From an uncultured Mediterraneibacter sp. (GTDB lineage: Bacteria > Bacillota > Clostridia > Lachnospirales > Lachnospiraceae): DNA of 12,609 bases. Shown in pieces: positions 6,214 through 12,609 of this stretch (its first letter is position 1; the number at the start of each line of letters is the position of its first letter). Both the position numbers and the translations under genes were made by a program. Where the stretch lies: positions 1 to 12,609 of the forward strand of contig CAKRDD010000035.1 of assembly GCA_934309345.1 (NCBI GenBank), written 5' to 3'. The notes under the pieces are model-generated. The model saw nothing but the letters and a program-made list of their open reading frames with translations. It had not been told where the DNA came from and searched no databases.

Positions 6214-6786
6214 ATGGCAGGAGTAAAAACACTTCAGGCTGCAATTGAAGCTATTTTATTTACAATGGGAGAGTCTGTTGAACTCAGTAAAATTGCGAAA
6301 GCAATCGAACAGGATGAGCAGACAACCGAAGAATTACTTCAGGATCTGATGAAGAAATATGAATCAAAGAACAGAGGGATCCGCATCATTGAACTGGACA
6401 AGTCTTATCAGATGTGTACAAAGAAGGAAATGTATGACTATCTGATCCGTGTGGCAAAGCAGCCGAAAAAATATATTCTGACGGACGTTCTTCTTGAAAC
6501 AATGTCAATCATTGCATACAAACAGCCAATCACCAAGATCGAGGTAGAGAAGATCCGTGGAGTAAAGTCTGATCACGCAGTAAATAAACTTGTGGAATAT
6601 GGTCTGGTAGAAGAAGTCGGAAGACTTGATGCACCTGGAAGACCGATTCTTTTCGGCACGACGGAAGAATTCTTAAGAAGATTCAGTGTACCGTCGATTG
6701 ATAATCTTCCGTCATTGAATCCGGAGCAACTGGAACATTTCAAAGAAGAAGCGGAAGATGAGGCAAAGATCCGTATGGATATTTGA
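6214..6786 (+). CDS. scpB: Segregation and condensation protein B, 190 aa
   Basis: ScpB is the dimeric winged-helix partner that binds the middle of ScpA and regulates the Smc ATPase. Two tandem winged-helix domains are visible. The first starts at QAAIEAILFTMGESV. The second contains the highly conserved ETMSIIAYKQPITKIEVEKI (about 92-111), then GRLDAPGRPILFGTT. The acidic tail (EEAEDEAKIRMDI) is also typical, and length is normal. It begins at the base after the scpA stop; its ribosome binding site AAAGGAGA lies inside the scpA end, about ten bases upstream. The following carboxypeptidase gene is 80 bases away, with only a weak 6-bp hairpin (6794-6815) and no T-run, so read-through is expected. 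Confidence 0.97.
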   Translation: MAGVKTLQAAIEAILFTMGESVELSKIAKAIEQDEQTTEELLQDLMKKYESKNRGIRIIELDKSYQMCTKKEMYDYLIRVAKQPKKYILTDVLLETMSIIAYKQPITKIEVEKIRGVKSDHAVNKLVEYGLVEEVGRLDAPGRPILFGTTEEFLRRFSVPSIDNLPSLNPEQLEHFKEEAEDEAKIRMDI

Positions 6787-6866
6787 TTTTTGAATTCTAC
6801 AACTTGCATTAGAATCATAAAATAAAAAGAAGAATGGAACTTCCAATATAGACAGGAAATCAATTG

Positions 6867-8225
6867 ATGGCAGAATTCAAAAAATGGTATTTCAGAATCT
6901 ATTTATTCTTTGTCCGCATGCTGATTGTCAGCATGATCATTGGAATTTCTTTTCCTGTTCATGTTTTTGGAACTACATCTGATCATACAGGACAAAACCG
7001 GAACATAAATGTCAGTTCTAACGAACGTCAGGTAGTTCCGGATGAGCTAAAACAATTATACGCCCTGTCTGCCGTCTTAATGGATGCGGACAGCGGGCGT
7101 ATTTTATTTTCCAAAAATGGACAGGAAGAACGGGCAATGGCAAGTACAACAAAGATTATGACTTGCATCCTTGCATTAGAGAGTGGCATAATTGATTCGG
7201 AAAATCAGATTGTTACAGTAAGCGATCATGCTGCTACGCAGCCAAAGGTGCGTCTTGGAATGGTTGCAGGAGAACAGTTTTATTTAAAAGATCTTCTTTA
7301 TTCCTTAATGCTTGAGTCACATAATGACTCGGCGGTTGTAATTGCAGAAGCTGTTGCCGGAAGTGTAGAGAAATTTGCAGATCAGATGAACCAAAAAGCG
7401 CGGAAGATCGGCTGTTATTCTACTTATTTTATCACACCAAATGGATTAGATGCAGCAGATTCAAATGGAATCCACCACACTACAGCAGAAGATCTTGCAA
7501 GGATCATGCGTTATTGTATTATGAATTCTAAGAAACAGGAAGAATTTCTTACGATCACGCGTACCGAAACCTATCAGTTTCAAGATGTTGAAGGGAAACG
7601 GTCGTTCAGCTGTTATAATCATAATGCATTTTTAAATATGATGGACGGCGCTCTTTCCGGAAAAACAGGATTTACTTCAGATGCCGGATATTGTTATGTC
7701 GGCGCGCTGCGTAGAGATGACCGGACATTTATCGTTGCACTTCTTGCCTGTGGATGGCCAAATAATAAGAGTTATAAATGGTCCGATACGAAAACTCTTA
7801 TGACTTATGCTTTGGAGCATTATCAATATAAGACATTCGAAATTGAATTACCGGTCCGGCAGATATTTATAAATAATGGGATAAAATCACATTCAGATAC
7901 GATCGATTATCCCGGTAAAAACGGAACCAAGATTCCTCTTACTGCAAATCTGAAACCTATTTCCTTCCTATTGAAAGAAGATGAAACGATTTCTGTTGAC
8001 TATGAGATTCCTGATCAGTTGGATGCTCCTGTAAGGAAAGGAATGCAAGTCGGTAGGATTCGCTGCACGTTAAATGACAAATTGATCCGTGAATATCCCG
8101 TCTATACAACACAGAATGCAGAAAAGAGAACCTTCAAAAAATGTGTGGAATATATTTTCCACCTGTTTTCTATACAAAATTCGTATCAAAAAGCAGAAAA
8201 TATTAAAAAAGATCAAGCGAGGTGA
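6867..8225 (+). CDS. D-alanyl-D-alanine carboxypeptidase, DacB/DacF-like (S11), 452 aa
   Basis: This is a second exported DD-carboxypeptidase, acting on peptidoglycan stem peptides. Active-site motifs are S93-T-T-K96, S151-H-N153 and K266-T-G268, all intact. The N-terminus is long and basic, then hydrophobic (about 10-32, with VFG at 33-35), and acts as signal sequence. The catalytic domain spans about 60-300, and a PBP5-like C-terminal domain runs to about 405. A basic tail of about 45 residues follows and may lie on the membrane. ATG 6867 is preferred over the adjacent TTG 6864 because AGGAA lies eight bases upstream. The order scpA-scpB-DD-carboxypeptidase recalls Bacillus subtilis, where the sporulation gene dacB lies just beyond scpAB, so a role in spore cortex is plausible but not proven. 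The motifs differ from the first carboxypeptidase (STTK/SHN against SVTK/SAN), so the two are not recent duplicates. Confidence 0.93.
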   Translation: MAEFKKWYFRIYLFFVRMLIVSMIIGISFPVHVFGTTSDHTGQNRNINVSSNERQVVPDELKQLYALSAVLMDADSGRILFSKNGQEERAMASTTKIMTCILALESGIIDSENQIVTVSDHAATQPKVRLGMVAGEQFYLKDLLYSLMLESHNDSAVVIAEAVAGSVEKFADQMNQKARKIGCYSTYFITPNGLDAADSNGIHHTTAEDLARIMRYCIMNSKKQEEFLTITRTETYQFQDVEGKRSFSCYNHNAFLNMMDGALSGKTGFTSDAGYCYVGALRRDDRTFIVALLACGWPNNKSYKWSDTKTLMTYALEHYQYKTFEIELPVRQIFINNGIKSHSDTIDYPGKNGTKIPLTANLKPISFLLKEDETISVDYEIPDQLDAPVRKGMQVGRIRCTLNDKLIREYPVYTTQNAEKRTFKKCVEYIFHLFSIQNSYQKAENIKKDQAR

Positions 8226-8267
8226 TTAAAATAGTCACTACAATCTAAGACTTTCCTGTGCTAATAT
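8222..8267 (+). promoter_or_regulatory. Candidate operator and extended -10 promoter of the leuA fusion gene
   Basis: The 17-bp pseudo-palindrome GTGATTAAAATAGTCAC (8222-8238) matches in six of eight symmetric pairs and overlaps the stop codon of the preceding gene. Downstream, TG-C-TAATAT (8259-8267) is an extended -10 element without a recognisable -35, predicting a start near 8274. The palindrome would then be centred around -44, where an activator can touch polymerase. The rest of the 98-base gap is AT-rich and holds the ribosome binding site AGAGG (8311-8315). It is too short for a T-box or a leucine peptide attenuator, and no terminator hairpin is visible. Confidence 0.35.
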
Positions 8268-8323
8268 AAACGAGTGTTAAAAAACAACAACTAAATTGAT
8301 TAAATATAAGAGAGGTACACATT

Positions 8324-10312
8324 ATGGAAAACTGGAGGAAATACGAAAAGACTTACTTTATGCCACCTGAGCCATGTTATGACTGGGTAAAGAAAGATTC
8401 AATTGACAAAGCACCAATCTGGTGCAGTGTTGACTTGAGAGATGGTAACCAGGCACTGATCGAGCCGATGAGTCTGGATGAAAAGTTGGAATTCTTCCAG
8501 CTGCTTGTGGATGTAGGATTCAAGATGATCGAAGTTGGATTCCCGGCTGCGTCTGAGACGGAATATCAGTTTTTAAGAACATTGATCGAGCAGAACATGA
8601 TTCCGGATGACGTTACGATCCAGGTTCTGACACAGGCAAGAGAGCATATTATCAGAAAAACCTTTGACGCTGTCAAAGGTGCTCCACATGCTATTATCCA
8701 TGTATATAATTCAACATCTGTTGCACAAAGAGAACAGGTATTTAAGAAAGATAAAGAGCAGGTAAAACAGATTGCAATTGACGGTGCAAAGCTTTTGAAA
8801 GAGTTAGCAGAAGAAACAGATGGAAACTTTACATTCCAGTACAGTCCGGAAAGTTTTCAGGGAACAGAAGTTGACTATGCCTTGGAAGTCTGCAACGCAG
8901 TCCTTGAGATCTGGCAGCCAACAGCTGATAACAAAGCGATCATCAACCTGCCTACAACAGTGGAAAATGCTATGCCTCATGTATTCGCAAGTCAGGTAGA
9001 GTATTTTAACAAGCATCTGCGCGACAGAGAGAATGTAATTCTTTCTCTGCATCCGCACAATGACAGAGGATCAGGGGTTTCAGATGCTGAGCTTGGAATC
9101 CTTGCCGGTGCTGATAAAATCGAAGGAACATTGTTCGGAAACGGAGAGAGAACAGGTAACGTAGATATTATCACACTTGCAATGAATATGTTTTCTCAGG
9201 GTGTGAATCCGGAACTTGATTTCTCTAATATGAGTGACATTTGTGAAATCTATGAACGCGTGACAAGAATGAAAGTTTCTCCGCGCCAGCCATATGCAGG
9301 AGATCTTGTATTTACAGCATTCTCCGGTTCACATCAGGATGCGATTGCGAAAGGTATGACCTGGAGAGAGGAGCATGACTGTCAGACATGGACTGTTCCA
9401 TATCTCCCGATTGATCCACAGGATGTTGGCAGAAGATACGATTCCGATGTAATTCGTATTAACAGCCAGTCAGGAAAGGGTGGCGTAAACTATATCCTGA
9501 AGCAGAGCTTTGGAATCAGCTTACCGGAAAAGATGAGAGAAGAAGTCGGATATCTTGTAAAAGATGTTTCCGACAAGGCTCACGAAGAACTTACACCAGA
9601 CAATGTATATCATATCTTTGAAGACCATTACATCAATGCGAAACCAATTTTCAGTGTTGATGAATTCCATTTTAAACAAGAAGATGGAATTGTCGCAGAA
9701 GCAACGATTCACCACAATGGAAGTAACCGCAAGATCACAGGTGTTGGAAACGGACGTCTGGATGCTGTCAGCAATGCGATTAAGCATTATTTTGATATCG
9801 AATTTGAACTTGCATTTTATGAGGAGCATTCTTTGACAAAAGGATCTTCTTCCAGAGCTGTTGCTTATGTCGGTGTTATTTCCAACAAGAAGCGTTACTG
9901 GGGTGTCGGAGTTGATGCCGATATTATCAAAGCATCTATTGAAGCACTCGTTGTTGCAGTGAATAAATTGGATAGCGTACAAAGATCCCAGGCATGCAAG
10001 GATGAAAGATTATTAGATATTACAAATTATATTTACGCAAATTATAAAGAAGTTACATTGGACGATCTTGCTGAGAAGTTCTTCCTTTCAAAACCATATT
10101 TGTCAAAATATATTAAAGAAAAATCAGGAATGACATTCGGAGATATTCTGAAAGAAATCCGTATGAAAAAGGCAAGAGCAATGCTTAAGAGCAGCAGTGC
10201 AACTGTAGAAAGTATTGCAGAATCTGTGGGATATCAGAATGTAGAGCATTTTAACAGAACATTTAAAAAACTGTATAATATCACACCGGTACAGTATAGA
10301 AACAAACCTTGA
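8324..10312 (+). CDS. leuA: 2-isopropylmalate synthase fused to a C-terminal AraC-type DNA-binding domain (662 aa)
   Basis: The enzyme condenses acetyl-CoA with 3-methyl-2-oxobutanoate to 2-isopropylmalate, the committed step of leucine synthesis. Residues 1 to about 555 form a complete long-type LeuA. The catalytic barrel has D37-L-R-D-G-N-Q43, the metal-binding HPHND at 243-247 and GNGERTGN at 272-279. The LeuA dimer domain runs from about 429, with the GVGNGRLDA loop at 473-481 (GxGNGPxDA in relatives), the region where leucine binds. Past the normal end of the enzyme, about residues 560-660 form an uninterrupted AraC-type module with two helix-turn-helix units: TLDDLAEKFFLSKPYLSKYI (578-597) and TVESIAESVGYQNVEHFNRTF (627-647). 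The TPVQYR signature (654-659) closes it. The frame is continuous, so no frameshift is involved. AGAGG lies eight bases before the ATG. A leucine-responsive regulator role is inferred from the fusion. No leuB or leuCD is in view. Confidence 0.95.
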   Translation: MENWRKYEKTYFMPPEPCYDWVKKDSIDKAPIWCSVDLRDGNQALIEPMSLDEKLEFFQLLVDVGFKMIEVGFPAASETEYQFLRTLIEQNMIPDDVTIQVLTQAREHIIRKTFDAVKGAPHAIIHVYNSTSVAQREQVFKKDKEQVKQIAIDGAKLLKELAEETDGNFTFQYSPESFQGTEVDYALEVCNAVLEIWQPTADNKAIINLPTTVENAMPHVFASQVEYFNKHLRDRENVILSLHPHNDRGSGVSDAELGILAGADKIEGTLFGNGERTGNVDIITLAMNMFSQGVNPELDFSNMSDICEIYERVTRMKVSPRQPYAGDLVFTAFSGSHQDAIAKGMTWREEHDCQTWTVPYLPIDPQDVGRRYDSDVIRINSQSGKGGVNYILKQSFGISLPEKMREEVGYLVKDVSDKAHEELTPDNVYHIFEDHYINAKPIFSVDEFHFKQEDGIVAEATIHHNGSNRKITGVGNGRLDAVSNAIKHYFDIEFELAFYEEHSLTKGSSSRAVAYVGVISNKKRYWGVGVDADIIKASIEALVVAVNKLDSVQRSQACKDERLLDITNYIYANYKEVTLDDLAEKFFLSKPYLSKYIKEKSGMTFGDILKEIRMKKARAMLKSSSATVESIAESVGYQNVEHFNRTFKKLYNITPVQYRNKP

Positions 10313-10357
10313 TCCCGATTCGAGTTTGACTAAATTTAGAAATGTAATCTTAAAACA

Positions 10358-10399
10358 AATCGCCTGACAGTTACCATAAGTAGTAGCTGTCAGGCGATT
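10358..10399. terminator. Shared terminator hairpin between convergent leuA and ABC-F genes
   Basis: AATCGCCTGACAG (10358-10370) pairs perfectly with CTGTCAGGCGATT (10387-10399). The helix can extend four pairs into the loop (T-G, T-A, A-T, C-G), leaving an eight-base loop. The 13 perfect pairs are among the strongest secondary structures in the window. T-richness is modest on both sides: ACTGTTAT after the plus-strand arm and TGTTTTAAG on the minus strand, which is better. It probably ends both transcripts. Confidence 0.8.
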
Positions 10400-10416
10400 A
10401 CTGTTATGCAAATTCA

Positions 10417-12357
10417 TTATTCTGCTAATTCTTCCCACAATTCATACAATTCTTCTAATCTTGCTTCATTTGCAGCGCGTTCTGTTGAAAGTTTCTGGCA
10501 CTCAATAGAGTTCGAATAAACTTCCTCTTTCGTCAGTTCCTCGTCAATCTCTGTGTTGCGATCTTCAAGTTTTGCGATTTCTTCCTCTGTTTTCTTCAAC
10601 TCATTTTTACGTTTACGTTCACGTGCCTGCTGTTCCTTCTGTTCCTGCCAGCTTAATTTTGAATCCGAAGCAGGAGTGGATGCAACAGAATCAGCTGGAT
10701 TGGATACATTTTCTGCATTTGTTTCATTTCCAGAAGCATAAGCAAGTGTCAGTGCTTCTTTTTTCTCCAGATAATAATCGTAGTTTCCGATGTAATTAAC
10801 AAATGTCTGATTCACCAGTTCAAGGATTCGGGAGGCTGTCTGATTGATAAAATAACGGTCATGGGATACATAAAGAATCGTTCCGCTGTAGTTATTTAAT
10901 GCTTCTTCCAGAATTTCTTTGGAAGTAATATCCAGATGGTTGGTCGGCTCATCAAGGATTAGAAAATTTGCTTCCGAAAGCATAAGTTTGGCAAGTGATA
11001 CGCGGCCTTTTTCTCCACCGCTTAACGTATGAATTTCTTTGAACACTTCATCTCCGGTAAACTGGAATGCAGCGAGTGTATTTCTGATCTGTGTATTGGT
11101 AAGATCAGGATAGTCATCAGAAATCTCATCAAAAATGGTCTTATCATCATGAAGGACGTGATGTTCCTGGTCGTAATAACCAATCGTCACTTTGGATCCA
11201 AGTGTGAATTCGCCCTGATCCGCTGCAATAACCTGATTAATGATTTTTAAAAGTGTTGTCTTTCCGGTTCCGTTATCACCAATCACAGCGACATGTTCGC
11301 CACGTTTGATTTCAAAACTGATATCACTGAAGAGAACCTGACTGTCAAATTGTTTTGAGAGATGCTCTACTGTGAGAACATCATTTCCACTGATCTGTGA
11401 CGGTTCCAGTGTGAAATGCATTTCTTTCGTACTGTCAACCGGTTTGTCCACTGGTGTGATCCTGTCAAGCATTTTCTCACGACTCTCTGCACGCTTAATT
11501 GATTTTTCACGATTGAAAGACTTTAATTTATCAATAACAGCCTGCTGATGTTTGATCTCACGCTGCTGATTCATGTATTCTTTCAGCTGTGCATCTCGGA
11601 TCTGCTGTTTTTTCATTGCATAATCTTTATAATTTCCAAGGTACATGCGAACCTGTGCATTGTCAATCTCAACAACTTTTGTGACAACACGATTCAGGAA
11701 ATAACGGTCATGGGAGACGATAAATACCGCTCCGGAATAATTGATCAGATATGTTTCCAACCAGGCAATGGAATTCAGATCCAAATGGTTTGTCGGCTCA
11801 TCAAGCAGGAGGATATCCGGGCTTGTAAGCAGTAATTTTCCGAGAGAAACACGGGTCTTCTGACCTCCGGAAAGTGTATCTGTCTGTTTATTAAAATCCT
11901 CTTCCGTAAACCCAAGTCCCTTTAATACACCTGTAATCTCACTTTCGCAGGCATAACCGTTTCTTGCATCAAATTCAGACTGTAGACGATTGTAGGTCTC
12001 CAGGCGGCTCTGCAATTCCTCACCTTCCAAATGCTTCAGTTCATGTTCAATGGAACGAATCTGAGCTTCCATTGCAAAAATATCCGCTTTTGCACTTTTT
12101 ACTTCCTCATAAATGGTATTTCCGGATTTTAAATCCTGACGCTGCGCAAGATAACCGAGTGTCTTTCCTTTCGCGAGAATAACCTCTCCACCATCAAGAG
12201 GTTCTTCTCCGATGATCATCTTAAGGATTGTTGATTTCCCGGCGCCGTTCACACCGACAAGAGCAGCTTTCTCACGATCTTCAATATGAAAGGAGCCGTC
12301 TCGTACAATTTCGCGTTCCCCAAACGCTTTTTCTATATTGTGACATGCGAGTATCAT
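10417..12357 (-). CDS. ABC-F family ATPase, YdiF-like translation factor (646 aa)
   Basis: This is a soluble protein with two ABC ATPase domains and no membrane part, the hallmark of ABC-F factors that bind the ribosomal E site. Domain 1: Walker A GVNGAGKST (35-43), LSGGQ (162-166), Walker B ILLLDEP with catalytic E187, H216. Domain 2: Walker A GDNGTGKTT (360-368), LSGGE (445-449), Walker B FLILDEP with E470, H499. Between them (about 240-315) is the long charged linker that reaches the P-site tRNA. After domain 2 comes a polar low-complexity stretch rich in Ser, Asn and Ala (about 540-568), then a C-terminal coiled coil (570-640). This layout and length resemble B. subtilis YdiF. GAGGTG lies seven bases before the ATG. 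The short leader (about 30 bases) lacks the attenuator expected for inducible antibiotic-resistance ABC-Fs, favouring a housekeeping role. Confidence 0.93.
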   Translation of the reverse strand: MILACHNIEKAFGEREIVRDGSFHIEDREKAALVGVNGAGKSTILKMIIGEEPLDGGEVILAKGKTLGYLAQRQDLKSGNTIYEEVKSAKADIFAMEAQIRSIEHELKHLEGEELQSRLETYNRLQSEFDARNGYACESEITGVLKGLGFTEEDFNKQTDTLSGGQKTRVSLGKLLLTSPDILLLDEPTNHLDLNSIAWLETYLINYSGAVFIVSHDRYFLNRVVTKVVEIDNAQVRMYLGNYKDYAMKKQQIRDAQLKEYMNQQREIKHQQAVIDKLKSFNREKSIKRAESREKMLDRITPVDKPVDSTKEMHFTLEPSQISGNDVLTVEHLSKQFDSQVLFSDISFEIKRGEHVAVIGDNGTGKTTLLKIINQVIAADQGEFTLGSKVTIGYYDQEHHVLHDDKTIFDEISDDYPDLTNTQIRNTLAAFQFTGDEVFKEIHTLSGGEKGRVSLAKLMLSEANFLILDEPTNHLDITSKEILEEALNNYSGTILYVSHDRYFINQTASRILELVNQTFVNYIGNYDYYLEKKEALTLAYASGNETNAENVSNPADSVASTPASDSKLSWQEQKEQQARERKRKNELKKTEEEIAKLEDRNTEIDEELTKEEVYSNSIECQKLSTERAANEARLEELYELWEELAE

Positions 12358-12393
12358 ATATTTTCACCTCGTTTTTTGACTTCTAACATTATC

Positions 12394-12421
12394 ATTATAT
12401 AGAAAAATGTCGAAAATACAA
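12394..12421 (-). promoter_or_regulatory. Sigma-A promoter of the ABC-F gene
   Basis: On the minus strand TTGTAT (12421-12416) and a perfect TATAAT (12399-12394) are 16 bases apart. The predicted start near 12387 gives a leader of about 30 bases with no room for an attenuator. Confidence 0.6.
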
Positions 12422-12462
12422 GGAAAATATATGGATTTTAAAGGTTTTTGCAAAACAAAAGT

Positions 12463-12491
12463 TTGACAGAACTTTAACTCTTTTATATAAT
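12463..12491 (+). promoter_or_regulatory. Perfect consensus sigma-A promoter at the right edge
   Basis: TTGACA (12463-12468), exactly 17 bases, then TATAAT (12486-12491): an exact match to the consensus, the strongest promoter in the window. It points rightward, away from the ABC-F gene, with transcription expected to start near 12498. Confidence 0.8.
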
Positions 12492-12509
12492 AAAGGGTAG
12501 TTTAAGAGT

Positions 12510-12543
12510 GGAGGGCTAAAAATTGGAACAGACGGGAGTTTGA
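12510..12543 (+). other. Ribosome binding site with a six-codon frame (possible leader peptide or gene remnant)
   Basis: GGAGGG (12510-12515) sits seven bases before a TTG start (12523), ideal spacing, but the frame reads only MEQTGV before TGA at 12541-12543. It could be a leader peptide, the start of a gene disrupted after its sixth codon, or chance. There is no codon bias typical of amino-acid attenuators. Confidence 0.25.
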
Positions 12544-12570
12544 CACATTAAAATTCAAAAAAGCACCGCA

Positions 12571-12596
12571 AAGCCTTGAAATAGGCTTATTTTTTT
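12571..12596 (+). terminator. Intrinsic terminator about 100 nt after the consensus promoter
   Basis: AAGCCT (12571-12576) pairs with AGGCTT (12583-12588) around a TGAAAT loop, followed by A and seven T residues (12590-12596). With the promoter at 12463-12491 it bounds a transcript of about 100 nt, a small RNA or an attenuated leader. The 252 bases between the ABC-F start and the window end contain no convincing complete protein gene. Confidence 0.65.
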
Positions 12597-12609
12597 GTCA
12601 ATTTTTTTG

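Noticed and set aside
8226..8323. T-box or leucine leader peptide upstream of leuA
   Set aside because: The gap is only 98 bases, with no terminator hairpin, no T-box consensus and no run of leucine codons in a short frame.
9521..9982. 153-codon open frame on the minus strand inside leuA
   Set aside because: Lies wholly antisense to the LeuA dimer domain, has Cys/Asn-rich composition typical of a shadow frame, and no ribosome binding site.
8324..10312. Possibility that LeuA and the AraC domain are two genes joined by a sequencing error
   Set aside because: The frame is continuous, the linker is short, and no ribosome binding site with start codon precedes the AraC part, which also lacks its own sensor domain.
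10312..10416. Possible attenuator or small RNA at the hairpin between leuA and the ABC-F gene
   Set aside because: The genes converge here, so a shared terminator explains the hairpin fully; no promoter lies within the gap.
1..12609. CRISPR array, tRNA or rRNA gene, insertion sequence
   Set aside because: No regularly spaced repeats, no cloverleaf-like G+C-rich segment with CCA-type end, and no transposase or integrase motif were seen on either strand.

Overview
The window looks like chromosomal DNA from a low-to-moderate GC anaerobic Firmicute, most likely a Clostridia member of Lachnospiraceae type. This rests on the gene content (ScpA/ScpB condensin subunits followed by a D-Ala-D-Ala carboxypeptidase, as in sporulating Firmicutes), the strong AGGAGG-type ribosome binding sites, the consensus sigma-A promoters and the protein style. 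No rRNA, tRNA, insertion sequence or CRISPR array is visible.

Layout. (1) 1-717 is the C-terminal part of an FtsX-type ABC transporter permease running in from the left. By hand count its first 240 bases are about 53% G+C, clearly richer than sampled stretches to its right (38-45%), so it may be accessory DNA. (2) 855-1139 is a 94-residue protein I do not recognise, closed by a terminator. (3) 1180-2406 on the minus strand is a likely two-gene unit: a type III J-domain protein, then a low-molecular-weight protein tyrosine phosphatase, driven from a good promoter near 2467-2495. (4) 2566-3723 is a secreted PBP5-type DD-carboxypeptidase, divergent from the J-protein. (5) 3857-8225 is a compact plus-strand cluster: deoxyribose-phosphate aldolase (deoC), a membrane-anchored metallophosphoesterase overlapping it by four bases, scpA, scpB, and a second DD-carboxypeptidase. 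It starts at a sigma-A-like promoter followed by a long-range stem-loop in the deoC leader. (6) 8324-10312 encodes a complete 2-isopropylmalate synthase with a full AraC-type double helix-turn-helix domain fused to its C-terminus. (7) 10417-12357 on the minus strand is an ABC-F ATPase, separated from leuA by a strong shared terminator hairpin. (8) 12463-12596 holds a perfect consensus promoter, a ribosome binding site with a six-codon frame and an intrinsic terminator, i.e. a transcript of only about 100 nt or an attenuated leader.

How the genes fit together: most are housekeeping (chromosome condensation, peptidoglycan trimming, deoxynucleoside salvage, ribosome rescue or translation factor). 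The standout is the leucine-pathway enzyme carrying its own DNA-binding domain. Its C-terminal LeuA dimer domain belongs to the family that binds leucine as allosteric inhibitor and sits directly next to the AraC domain. The natural hypothesis is a one-protein leucine sensor, biosynthetic enzyme and transcription regulator. A 17-bp pseudo-palindrome and an extended -10 element just upstream make autoregulation conceivable, but this is inference.
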